Of a DNA stretch of 64,000 bases, positions 1 through 8,370 are shown piece by piece (positions within the stretch are counted from its first letter, which is position 1; every line of letters begins with the position of its first letter). The stretch spans positions 992,001-1,056,000 of the forward strand of contig OX621266.1 of NCBI GenBank assembly GCA_951640165.1, given 5' to 3'. The position numbers were made by a program, and so were the translations under genes. Under the pieces are notes generated by a model, which worked only from the letters and a program-made list of their open reading frames with translations, was not told the origin of the DNA and did not search any database. This DNA comes from Pseudoips prasinana (lineage: Eukaryota > Arthropoda > Insecta > Lepidoptera > Nolidae).

Positions 1-2
1 TC

Positions 3-416
3 AACAAACTCGAACGTCTACAGAATTTATGTATCCGATTCATTTACGGCCTCCGAAAGTATGACCACGTGTCCGAGTTTCGGTCGCAGTTGAATTGGCT
101 ACCTATTCGGAGACGTCGAGATTGTCATATTCTATCATTCCTCTATTCTATCCTTCATAACCCCAATGCTCCCACATATCTCCGTGAACGCTTTGAGTAT
201 TTAGTCCCGCGAGAAAAAATCTGTCGTTCAACCACTTCACTTCTACTTCGAATGTCTTCTCACTCCTCAAGCCGGTATGACGGATCATTTACTGTTCAAG
301 CAGTGCGTTTGTGGAATGCCCTTCCACATTCAATTCGCGCTACAACATCTCTTGACGTGTTTAAGAGAAAAACAAAAGAACACTTCTTTCAATTAACTAA
401 GCAGGCAGGCAGTTAA
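3..416 (+). CDS. Reverse transcriptase ORF2, C-terminal part (cut by window edge)
   Basis: This frame is open from base 3 to a TAA at 414-416 and encodes the last about 137 residues of a LINE ORF2. The segment NLCIRFIYGLRKYDHVSEF and the later RAVRLWNALPHSIR-type motif are the conserved end of CR1/Jockey-group proteins, downstream of the polymerase domain. The same motifs occur in copies D (near 34130), E (near 50800) and F (near 55490). The polymerase and endonuclease domains lie upstream of the window. No in-frame stop or shift is seen in the visible part. The function is that of the element, not of the host. Confidence 0.85.
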   Translation, partial: NKLERLQNLCIRFIYGLRKYDHVSEFRSQLNWLPIRRRRDCHILSFLYSILHNPNAPTYLRERFEYLVPREKICRSTTSLLLRMSSHSSSRYDGSFTVQAVRLWNALPHSIRATTSLDVFKRKTKEHFFQLTKQAGS

Positions 417-653
417 TATTTATGTTTATATTATATGTTTATTATTATATATATAGGTATATATATGTTATATAATTAGGTATGTAGTTACGTAAGTAAC
501 TTAGTATGTAGTATTAGTAAGCAGGTTTATGTATATATTTATTTACCACTGGTAAATTCTGTTTTGTCTTTATTTTTGTATTATTCTTAAGTCAAATTGT
601 TGTGCACTGTTTCTAACCCATCTCATATAAGCTCTCACTCTGACAAAGGTTTG

Positions 654-687
654 CTGGAAGAGAACTCATAGTTGAGTTAAGCTCGCC
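654..687 (+). other. Conserved 3' UTR hairpin of the CR1-group LINE (copy 1)
   Basis: Stem AACTCA / TGAGTT (663-668 with 673-678) closes a 4-nt loop. It is framed by constant CTGGAAGAG upstream and AAGCTCGCC downstream. The frame recurs in copies D, E and F while the stem bases change in a compensated way. A likely role is recognition of the RNA 3' end by the element's reverse transcriptase (inference). Confidence 0.7.
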
Positions 688-760
688 TGTGTACATGCTA
701 GCTCTAATGTCTTATATGAATATGTATTTCTGTGTGAAATAAAGAATAAAGAATAAAGTT

Positions 761-1156
761 TATATATAGCTCGAACTGCTCTCTTCTGGAGGATGAATAC
801 GGTTTGTACATCAGCAAAGTCAACCAACTTATTGTAACATTTAGCGGATCTAATAAAAAAAGAGTTTTGTCTGTAGTTTGTATTGCTGTAGAGGACGTTG
901 AGAAATAGAAAAGGTACCCTGACTGATCTAGTTGGGGGTGCATAATTGTATCTTAGAGATGTGGAGAGTCAATGGAAGTTATATTACTATAATATAAATT
1001 ATTACACACTTGATAAGGACAAATCATCAATTACGTTAGATATAAGCATGACCTTATGTTACATGGTTCTGTAACAAACTTCACAATCATATTGAGGAAC
1101 TATTCGTAAAAAACTTAGAACATCTCACCAATAAAGTAAATAATAAAACAGCACTT
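761..1156. other. Unassigned AT-rich DNA
   Basis: No convincing gene. A short minus-strand open frame (704-943) with serine- and threonine-rich residues is present, but I recognise no domain. The later part may be more of the decayed LINE that becomes readable at 1157. Confidence 0.4.
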
Positions 1157-1650
1157 ATTGCTTATCACGGTCTAGTAGTTTCGGTCTTTAGATTCGGAAT
1201 AAATTTTTGAGACAACTGTAGCGAATGAGACAGTATTTTCAAAGCGCAAAAGCAATGCATAAGAGCAATATTTAAACTTAGAAGTTACTGATAGTTGTGT
1301 GCCTATTTTTAAAGCTCATAATTTGTTAACTTTTCCGAGTCTTTACATATTAGAAGTAGCCAAACTGTTTAAAAGTAATATAATCGTATTTTCAACGTTA
1401 AATGAAATCCGAAAGCGAAACTAACTCAAAGGTCTCAATATAAAAATATGTTAAGCACCGTAAATCACAAAACCTCCCTCTTAAAAATAATGTGTTTGGT
1501 ATGGCACCATTAATCTACAACAAAATTCCATCAGTAATCAAACAACAACCATATAACATATTTAAGAATAGACTGATTACTTTATTACTACAAAGGTGCT
1601 ACTATTCAGTTACGGATTACTTAAATGGTTCATTCGAATTAGTTTTGTAA
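1157..1650 (+). pseudogene. Decayed non-LTR reverse transcriptase, C-terminal remnant
   Basis: Broken reading frames in order resemble the C-terminal region of a Jockey-group LINE protein. KAQKQCIRAIFKL lies near 1240-1280, then TDSCVPIFKAHNLLTFPSLY near 1288-1345, then a frame at 1474-1650 that contains VFGMAPLIYNKIPSVIK and ends at TAA 1648-1650. At least two frameshifts or stops separate the pieces, so it is dead. The family pattern is 'KAQKRCIRAI ... LTFPSLYI ... VYNKLP ... FK..L...L'. No intact 3' tail is visible. Confidence 0.6.
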
Positions 1651-1825
1651 TTTAATTAGATATAAATTTATTTTAGTAATTTAATTGATTCACTATTTAG
1701 TCGTATTTTAGTTTTAAGTCATTGCAATGTTTGTATAAAACAAAGATAAACTTTACGAAATTGTATACCGTGGAAATACCAGACAGGGACGAATGGGAAT
1801 TATATCAGTTATCTGGTTTTCATAG

Positions 1826-1964
1826 TACAGACGCCAGCACACCAAGCTACCCCAAACTGTCAAATTTCCCCAATTGAAAGTGAACCTTATGTTTATGTGA
1901 TAAAGCTGAAAATCTATAAAATAAATTTAACAGATTGGGGTAGCTAGACGTGCTGGCGTCTGTA
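1826..1964. repeat. Foldback with 30-bp inverted arms
   Basis: The arms are 1826-1855 and 1935-1964. The outer 15 bp (TACAGACGCCAGCAC) and the inner 10 bp (GCTACCCCAA) pair exactly; 5 central positions differ. The 79-bp spacer is AT-rich. This could be a small MITE or a snap-back duplication. Confidence 0.7.
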
Positions 1965-2030
1965 CAAGCTCTGCTTAGTTTGGGATCAGATGGCCGTGTG
2001 TGAATAATGTCCCAGAATATTAGTATCATA
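1965..2030 (+). repeat. Tail fragment of the SINE seen at 2600-2862
   Basis: CAAGCTCTGCTTAGTTTGGG and the following AATGTCCCAGAATATTA repeat the 3' part of the SINE copies at 2600-2862 and 29300-29565. The head is missing. Confidence 0.65.
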
Positions 2031-2050
2031 ACTCAGCTAACGCACATAAG

Positions 2051-2176
2051 TTAAACTCTGGTGAGCGGCGCACATTCCCGTTGCAGCCAGCCCAGGTCTT
2101 CGGCGAGGCCGCGCTGTTGTAGCGCCGGGCCCAGGGGGTCCAGCACGCGCTTGTGGTACGCGTTTATGTACATCAA
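2051..2176 (-). CDS. Last coding exon of Xaa-Pro aminopeptidase (aminopeptidase P)
   Basis: On the minus strand a GC-rich 42-codon segment follows a good splice acceptor (TTTGTTTCAG, with the AG at 2178-2177) and ends at TAA (2053-2051). It encodes LMYINAYHKRV, then a stretch with LQQRGLAEDLGWLQRECAPL. This matches the C-terminus of cytosolic aminopeptidase P (XPNPEP1 / ApepP family: 'WLNNYH..C... L...GR..AL.WL.RET.PL'). That enzyme is a metal-dependent pita-bread peptidase that removes an N-terminal residue in front of proline. The metal ligands lie in upstream exons, which should be to the right on the same strand; I could not find them. The exon opens in phase 0. It is the only host exon I recognise, and its GC content contrasts sharply with its surroundings. 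Confidence 0.75.
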   Translation of the reverse strand: MMYINAYHKRVLDPLGPALQQRGLAEDLGWLQRECAPLTRV

Positions 2177-2194
2177 CTGAAACAAACAAACATA

Positions 2195-2285
2195 TTACTT
2201 ACTAGCTATGCACCCCGGTTCCACCCGCGTTATAAATATTTTTGTCCCTGCCCGTTTTTCCCGCGTAATATTCCTGGACAAATAA
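2195..2285 (+). repeat. Fragment of an RTE/SINE-like lepidopteran repeat
   Basis: TACTAGCTATGCACCCCGG and CCGCGTTATAAAT repeat the start of the block at 45855-46110 (CTAGCTGTGCCCCGCGGTTT). Only the first part is present. Confidence 0.45.
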
Positions 2286-2599
2286 AAAATATGATGATGA
2301 ACTTTGAAAATTAGAAAAAACAAGCTTATTCAAATGATTTTTTTTTATTCTAATTATGGCCCGAACCTTAACATCCAAATAACAAAACATCAAATTACAG
2401 ATATACTGTGTCCAGATCACACATTTACTTTTACAAAATTTGGTGAATTGATAATTGACCCCAAATTCACATGGTATCCTATTCTTAGTATAAATTATTT
2501 TATTAATGTTTTATGGTACTTTTATTAATCGTTTTTTATGTTTGTCATATTGCTATGACATTGGTAATTGTTCTACTAATCCTATACTACTAATATTAT
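2286..2599. other. AT-rich DNA, no feature
   Basis: Short open frames occur on both strands. None shows a domain or splice context. Confidence 0.5.
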
Positions 2600-2862
2600 T
2601 TACTCCTGCTCCTGCCTACGAAGCTGGTGGTCCTGGGTTGAAATCCCGGTAAGTGCAAATATTTGTGTGATGAGCACGAATATTTGTTTCCGAGTCATGA
2701 ATGTTTTCTATGTATATACGTATTTATCTATCTAATCTAATCTTAAACTTATCTATCTAAGTATGTATATCGGCGCCGGGTACCCATAGTACAAGCTTTG
2801 CTTAGTTTGGGGCTAGGATGATCTGTGTGACATTGTCCCGAGATATTATTATTATTATATTA
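2600..2862 (+). repeat. tRNA-derived SINE
   Basis: The head contains a B-box-like GGGTTGAAATCCC near 2636-2648, as in RNA polymerase III promoters. The body has paired GTGCAAATATTTGTGTGATG and GAGCACGAATATTTGTTTC segments. The tail has ACCCATAGTACAAGCTTTGC followed by a TAT/ATT-rich end. An antisense copy lies at 29300-29565, and a tail fragment at 1965-2030. The head is degraded at the A box. Confidence 0.75.
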
Positions 2863-3070
2863 TTATAAATGTGAAAATTTGTGATGATGGATGGATATCT
2901 GAGAAACCCACAGGAACCTTATACAATTTTTCTAGTATAAAAACTTTCTTATGTGTTACATGTTGATTGATCTGTATCTCAAATTTCATCAAAATCCATT
3001 CAGCCAAATTTGTGTGATTGACTAACAAGCATCCAAGCAGACAAACTTTCACACGATATTAGTAGAGTTT
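2863..3070 (+). repeat. RTE-type 3' tail repeat
   Basis: CAAATTTCATCAAAATCC, then ACAAACTTTCACACGATATTAGTAG, is the 3' end seen on many short lepidopteran RTE-related repeats. Related blocks are at 29095-29250 and 45855-46110. No coding sequence is present. Confidence 0.5.
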
Positions 3071-3079
3071 TGTGTCATA

Positions 3080-4010
3080 TAATAATAATATATAATAATA
3101 AATTATCTGTTTATTGCATTAAAAACTTACAATTATTTGTGACAATTCTTAACTTAATCTAAAACTAAATAGATTGTTCAGTTAAGGAGTTGCTATACAA
3201 GGTATTTCAAAATATAATCATGATTAATTACATAAATTGTCGGGTATTTAAGCAATGTCTCTTCAGAATGTTACGTATTTGTCTACTGTTCTTGTTAAAA
3301 AGCTTATTAATTACATGTTTAGGTATCCTGTTTAAAATTTTAGGTAAAATATATTTAGATGTTCTCTCACCGTATACATTAGTATATACAGGTATTACGA
3401 ATGTTGCCAGATGTGGCAAGTTACGTAAATTACTTGGTCGTGATGTTCTAGTCAAGTTAGGTATACAATCACTATAGTGGGCTACAATTTCCAAATCATT
3501 TTTTTCATAAATACTCATGACCTTGCAGTAATTAAAAAGGTTGTGGTAATTGTCTCTGTTTTTGTACTTAACTTTTAGGGGAACAATTGTTTTCAGTAAC
3601 CTGATTTGAAGGTTGTATATACAATCTAGATACGTTTTATATGTTCGTCCATAACAAACAAGCCCATAGTTTATTGCGGATTCAGCTAGTGCCATATACA
3701 GTAGTCTTAACGTTCTGTATGGGACCTTATTTTTAATTAAGTACAGTTTTGACAATACCGCCCTAAGCTTATCACATACGTGTTCAACATGTGGACCCCA
3801 GTTCAATTTCTCATCGATTTTTAGTCCCAGGTAGGTATGTTCTTTGACAATTTCCAATGTTGAACACCTACATGTTAAGTCCTTTCGATGCATGCAACTG
3901 TGCTCATGTGCAACTATCTCAGGTTTACCAGCTGTTTTTTTATATGGTGAGTGAATGTACATAAGTTTCGTTTTGCTGTAGTTAATAGATAGACCCATAT
4001 CATGAGCCTA
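3080..4010 (-). mobile_element. 5'-truncated LINE, 3' part
   Basis: The minus-strand copy carries the end of a reverse transcriptase ORF (3998-3228) and a short 3' UTR with AATAAA near 3103, then an ATT microsatellite tail near 3072-3095. It lies between the aminopeptidase exon and the P-element exon, and it separates that exon's splice donor from whatever once followed it. Confidence 0.7.
3228..3998 (-). CDS. Reverse transcriptase, C-terminal 256 residues of a LINE
   Basis: The frame opens just downstream of the YADD region of the polymerase (GLSINYSKTKLMYI corresponds to the 'GL.iN..KT..m' motif after YADD). It continues through the thumb (TYLGLKIDEKLNWGPHVEHV) and the LAESAINYGLVCYG motif that is standard in Jockey/CR1-group LINEs. 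The endonuclease, fingers and palm are missing, so it cannot act. The reading frame is intact, which suggests a fairly young 5'-truncated insertion. The last residues are basic. The exact clade is uncertain (CR1 or Jockey). Confidence 0.75.
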   Translation of the reverse strand: MGLSINYSKTKLMYIHSPYKKTAGKPEIVAHEHSCMHRKDLTCRCSTLEIVKEHTYLGLKIDEKLNWGPHVEHVCDKLRAVLSKLYLIKNKVPYRTLRLLYMALAESAINYGLVCYGRTYKTYLDCIYNLQIRLLKTIVPLKVKYKNRDNYHNLFNYCKVMSIYEKNDLEIVAHYSDCIPNLTRTSRPSNLRNLPHLATFVIPVYTNVYGERTSKYILPKILNRIPKHVINKLFNKNSRQIRNILKRHCLNTRQFM

Positions 4011-4112
4011 TCTACACAATAGATTAAAATCTTCTTGCATCATACTTTGGGCCCTCGAAAGTATGATGCGAGAAGTATTGGCTATGATACTATTCTATAT
4101 GAGAATACTTAC

Positions 4113-5186
4113 TCGCTAAATATCCCAATGTGCTTGCGACCCGCTGGCTAAATACTTGAGTCGCAAACTTCACCTTCATTTTACATTTTACGGGATTTAT
4201 ATGGGCTTCTGTCAACTTCTTGACCAGACGTATACCTCCATATGCCGGGTCTTCTTCATGGAGTTTAATTAAATGTTCCCATTTCGCAATTTTTGTTTCC
4301 CCATCAATTGTGCATTTCAAATTTTTCTCTACTAAATTGTTCCTTATTCCTTTTATGAGATGTGGCGTATCAAATAGGGGAATTACCTCTTCATTTTTCG
4401 AAGGCCTCTTCCCTTCTTAAATATTTAGCCTTCGTGATGGCAATCAAATGGTTAATACAGCTGACATTGGAAGCTGCCTGGTCACACACTGTAGCTAATA
4501 CTTTAAATCCTATACTATGCAAGGTTTTTATAATTTCTGTCACAAGCTTTGCCAATTCTTCTTCATTAGTGCTTCCTGAGCAGAATGTATATGCTACAGG
4601 CTGTTTGTAATTTCGCACAACCCCCCGTATCACAAATACAAGGGCATGATCAGCAATTTTATTCTGTTTTGTTTGTTCATTGTTAACAAATTCAGAAATC
4701 TCATCTTTTCTTAAATTATAACTAAAATGAGGACTAATGGCCATTTCGTCAAATATTAATATGCATAATTTGTCATAATTTTTTAACTCTTGCTTTTTTA
4801 AGCATAAATTGAAATAATTTTTCATTAATACCTGCCCTTAAATCAGCTTGTGCTATCAATCGGCTGAGCGTTAGAGGAGAAGGCAAAACAAAGGCCTTTC
4901 TTAGGAATCGGTAACATCTGGGGCCCTGTTTGTACAAGCTTAAATGTTTTCTTGTTCACTAAACCTCCTCCCCATCTTGTGTTTTGTGACTTCTCGAATT
5001 TTTTGGACTATGCATGTCCAAAAAATCATAGCAAGGCTGGTAAATTTACTAAAAAGCTTTTAAATGTATCATTTTCTGAAAGTATCATAGCTTTTTTCAG
5101 TCGAGCAGCATAATTATCATTCTTTTTGATCATCTTCTTTAGCATTTGTGCTAATACACTCTTCTTATCTTTTTTAAAAGTGGCAA
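4113..5186 (-). pseudogene. P-element/THAP9-like transposase, catalytic exon (decayed)
   Basis: Minus-strand exon between a splice acceptor (GTTTTTAG, AG at 5188-5187) and a strong donor (GTAAGT at 4112-4107). In order it shows a lysine-rich segment (about 5180-5050), a helix-turn-helix-like block with LYKQGPRCYRFLRKAF and LPSPLTLSRLI (about 4940-4850), and the RNase H-like part with LIFDEMAI and KQPVAYTFCSG (about 4760-4590). Next come FKVLATVCDQAASNV (about 4510-4470) and a C-terminal segment with LTEAHINPVKCKMKVKFATQ (about 4210-4140). This is the arrangement of P-element transposases and THAP9, which cut and join DNA. At least two stops and several frameshifts (near 5030, 4935, 4820, 4390) show it is dead. 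Its phase fits the exon at 29970/34704. Confidence 0.8.
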
Positions 5187-5353
5187 CTAAAAACAAAACA
5201 ATAAAATTTATCAGATTACTCAGAACTCAATGCTGAGCAATGATAGGGTAAGTAGTCAAGTTATCCTTTGAGGCACTGGCTCTTAGATACACATGATGAA
5301 ACAATGCAAAATTGCTTGTCACCATATTAAGATTTTAACAGGGGTGATACTAT
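5187..5353 (-). other. 3' part of a TE-filled intron of the P/THAP gene
   Basis: The polypyrimidine tract and acceptor of the intron lie at 5187-5210. The rest, up to the LINE tail at 5354, is AT-rich with no feature. If the gene model is right, the intron runs to 29969. Confidence 0.5.
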
Positions 5354-8037
5354 CATCAAATCAAATCAAATAATTTATTTCAGACATGCGTCCATAGTGT
5401 TAGTATACAAGATAACTTAAAGACTATTGTTAGTATACATGAAAAAAGAAGAATTTAGTTAGTATACAAAATAACTTGAAGACTAAATGTTAGTAATAAG
5501 ACAAATTAATTAAAAACGGTGTGGATTCTCACCCAGTGGCGCAGCAGAGGGGAGTCCCACCGATCTGAAAACACTTTCAGGAGACTGTTGGTGGCGGTGC
5601 GCAGCCGGCCATTCATGGAGGCGGTCCTCTTGCGTATTATGGCGTAAAAGTCGTCAGTATGCGCCTCCGCAAACATACCGGACGCACTACATCGCCACGC
5701 CCGCCCCAACAGTATCCTGAATGCATTATTATATTGGACACGCAGATCACTGTATGTCCTCTGCGTAAAACTGGTCCAAAGACTGCACGTGTAAAAAGAC
5801 TGGCAAAAGGCTTTAAAAAGTGTTATTTTTACTTCGTCAGTACAACGTGCAAATCTTCGAACCAGCATATTACATCGAACAGCCAGCGACCTGCGTTCCC
5901 TCTCTATGTCAGTATTATCCTTGAGATCATCAGTGACCCAATGACCCAAGTACTTGAATTTCTTTACCCAAGCTAAAGGAGTACCACAAAGCGAGACACC
6001 GGGGACATCAGAATAATTTAAGGCACTCGCTTTAAACATAATAAGTTCGCTCTTCTTGACATTGTACTTGAGCCCATGGGCCACTGCATAGGACTCACAA
6101 ATCGCCACAAGTGTCCTTAAAGCGCCTATCGTTGGGCTCAGAAGGGCCATGTCATCGGCATAGCTAATATTATTCATACAAATACTATCTATATGACATC
6201 CAACTCTGGCTCTGCTGAGCTCACCGATCAGCCGGTTTATGTACAAGTTGAAGAGGCGGGGCGAGCTCAACCCCCCCTGCCTCACCCCGCACTCCATCCA
6301 GTACACATCCGAGTGAGCCTCCGCCCACTTGACACTATTCCTCTGGTTATTGTACCAGTAACGAAACAAGGATGTTATTTCATTCGGTACCGTTGTATCG
6401 CTCTGCAATTTCTCCCACAGTACATCATAAGACACTAGGTCAAATGCCCGAGACAGGTCCAAAAAACAAGCAAAAACAGGTGTTTTTCGGGAGGTATAGT
6501 ATTGGACAGTTCGCTTAAGGCACAGAATGGCACTCTCCGTAGATAGACCAGGTTTGAAGCCAAATTGCGCATCATGGAGTTCAATGTGTTGAGCCAACTG
6601 TTGATCAAGCAAACTGTCCAAGATCTTGGCGACTATAGTGGCCAACGAAATAGGCCTGTAATTGGACACATCAGAGGAGTCTCCCGTCCTATCCTTAATT
6701 ATCGGCACTACCACTGTGTGCATAAGGTCCTGCGGTAGATAATTATGGCTAATGCACAAATTAAAAAGTAAAGCAAGAACCCTATGCAAATGTAGCCCAG
6801 CATGCTTTAGGTGCTCGACGCTGAGGCCGTCGTGACCTGGCGACTTGCCTCTTGACATTCTTTTTATAACAGCGCCGACCTGCTTAGCTGTAAACATTAT
6901 GGCAAGCTCACCAGAACCCGAAAACCCCCCTTCATCGGACACCCGCCGCCCTGTTTTTAAGGGAGACCGAACACTGAAATTATTTTTAAAAAGGTTGGCG
7001 ATATCTTTAGGTTCACTCAGACCCGCCACACTCGCAGGGAGACTCGGCTTGGCCTTTAATTTATTCGTTGATTTCCAAAATTTTGAAAAATCTTTTTTAG
7101 TATGACTTTTTGCCAAAATATCTAATTTAATCTGTTGTTGATTGTTTTGAACAAATTTTAATTTAGTCTTAAATATCCTTCTTGTATCACGCATTTTCTG
7201 ATATATAGTCCCCTGAGTAGGTGAACCATGCAAAAGCCAAGTCTGATAATGTGTACGAGCCTCCTTATGAGCGCCACTGACATGTTTGTTCCAACCTGTG
7301 ACATATTTGTGTCGCCTGATGCAATCACTACCAACATATGTGTGCACGGCACCATCTTGGAGGGTTGATACAATGTTAAAATACAAATTATCTATTAATT
7401 TAAAATGGTCTACATTGTTACATATTTTATGAGAACACTCTATACATTCACTGGGAAAGTCTATTAATTTTAATTTATCATTACAGTACTCATAATAATT
7501 ATTAATTTGTTCACTACTTCTTTCACCCCAACGTACTTTATTACTAACAGAATTTTGGGCTGATATCTTCTGATTAACCTTACTTAAGTTCCATTTAAAC
7601 AAAACAGGATAATGATCCGACTGGTACACCCCATATGAGACTGACGCATGAGTCACTAAGTCTTTGGCTGCGCTTGTTATCAAACAATGATCTAGCCAAC
7701 GCCGCGAGCCGCTCGCCTGACAAACAAACGTATGCGTATTCTTAGGTAGAAGCTCATAGTCGGCGCAAAACCATGTCTGTTCATTACACACAGAGATAAG
7801 TTCATTAAAAAACCGTGAGCCTGGGTTAGCATTAAAACCTCCCAGCATAACTACACACTCAATACCACTACTTTCAATAATAGCTATAATCTCACTAAGT
7901 GTTTGTGTGAATAAAGTTAAATGATCACTCTTACCGTTATCGTAGGGCATGTATACCGAAAATATCAACATAGCACGGTTCTCGTATTCAACTTTTATCG
8001 CCACTAATCGATCACTTAAACACTTCACTGACATACA
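5354..8037 (-). mobile_element. 5'-truncated LINE with long intact ORF2
   Basis: Minus-strand non-LTR retrotransposon. Its 3' UTR ends in AATAAATTATTTGATTTGAT with a GATTT-repeat tail at about 5354-5375. The 5' end falls within the endonuclease domain near 8037, so this is a truncated insertion. The UTR holds three spaced copies of a TTAGTATACAA-type motif (5400-5500). It lies in the presumed large intron of the P/THAP gene, in the same orientation. Confidence 0.8.
5506..8034 (-). CDS. LINE ORF2: endonuclease (partial) and reverse transcriptase
   Basis: 842 codons without a stop. The N-terminal part is an APE-type endonuclease that lacks its first third; visible motifs are GGFNAN (usual GDFN, so one catalytic Asp is changed to Gly) and SDHYPVLFKW. 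The polymerase follows with LDLSRAFDLVSYDVL, GVRQGGLSSPRLFNLY and the catalytic SYADDMALL near 6170. A thumb and C-terminal region (KFKYLGHWVTDDLK) come next. The open frame starts inside the endonuclease, so the ATG at 8034 is not the native start. It belongs to the Jockey/CR1 superfamily; the clade is unclear. Because the endonuclease is incomplete and altered, it should not be able to move on its own, although the polymerase may be intact. Confidence 0.85.
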   Translation of the reverse strand: MSVKCLSDRLVAIKVEYENRAMLIFSVYMPYDNGKSDHLTLFTQTLSEIIAIIESSGIECVVMLGGFNANPGSRFFNELISVCNEQTWFCADYELLPKNTHTFVCQASGSRRWLDHCLITSAAKDLVTHASVSYGVYQSDHYPVLFKWNLSKVNQKISAQNSVSNKVRWGERSSEQINNYYEYCNDKLKLIDFPSECIECSHKICNNVDHFKLIDNLYFNIVSTLQDGAVHTYVGSDCIRRHKYVTGWNKHVSGAHKEARTHYQTWLLHGSPTQGTIYQKMRDTRRIFKTKLKFVQNNQQQIKLDILAKSHTKKDFSKFWKSTNKLKAKPSLPASVAGLSEPKDIANLFKNNFSVRSPLKTGRRVSDEGGFSGSGELAIMFTAKQVGAVIKRMSRGKSPGHDGLSVEHLKHAGLHLHRVLALLFNLCISHNYLPQDLMHTVVVPIIKDRTGDSSDVSNYRPISLATIVAKILDSLLDQQLAQHIELHDAQFGFKPGLSTESAILCLKRTVQYYTSRKTPVFACFLDLSRAFDLVSYDVLWEKLQSDTTVPNEITSLFRYWYNNQRNSVKWAEAHSDVYWMECGVRQGGLSSPRLFNLYINRLIGELSRARVGCHIDSICMNNISYADDMALLSPTIGALRTLVAICESYAVAHGLKYNVKKSELIMFKASALNYSDVPGVSLCGTPLAWVKKFKYLGHWVTDDLKDNTDIERERRSLAVRCNMLVRRFARCTDEVKITLFKAFCQSFYTCSLWTSFTQRTYSDLRVQYNNAFRILLGRAWRCSASGMFAEAHTDDFYAIIRKRTASMNGRLRTATNSLLKVFSDRWDSPLLRHWVRIHTVFN

Positions 8038-8370
8038 TATACATCTTTATACATCTTTGTTCATCATCTGACATATATATACATCTTTGTTTGAAGACAC
8101 AATGTTAGATTAGGACTGTCATGATGTCAGTTAGTAAGTGCCATACATAATGTAATAATAAGGATTTCTCCGGTAAGTGTTCGTGGCAAGCACATGTAGA
8201 GTATTATTTTTTGTATTTCTTGGCATTTAAAGTATAATTTTGTGTTTCTTTTAGAAGCCGTTGTGTTTGTGTGTGTTGTGTTTGTTGTGTAATTTGTTTT
8301 TGGGTGTTATTCCTTCTTGTAGGTAAGTTATTTGTTCCTATTAAGGCTTATGCCGGTCGATCATGGAGGT

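Larger units (their letters stand above)
1..760 (+). mobile_element. 3' end of a CR1/Jockey-group LINE (copy 1)
   Basis: The window opens inside a non-LTR retrotransposon of the same family as copy D at 29983-34526. The reading frame matches the C-terminal tail of D's reverse transcriptase ORF. The 3' UTR shares D's block of CTGGAAGA, hairpin and AAGCTCGCC, and it ends in an AATAAA-type repeat (AATAAAG units, about 735-760). The upstream part lies outside the window, so I cannot tell whether this copy is full length. From 704 to 960 a minus-strand open frame overlaps the tail; I do not recognise it. Confidence 0.85.

Noticed and set aside
704..943. 79-codon minus-strand ORF overlapping a LINE tail
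   Set aside because: It starts inside the 3' UTR and tail of another element, and I recognise no domain; kept only as unassigned DNA.
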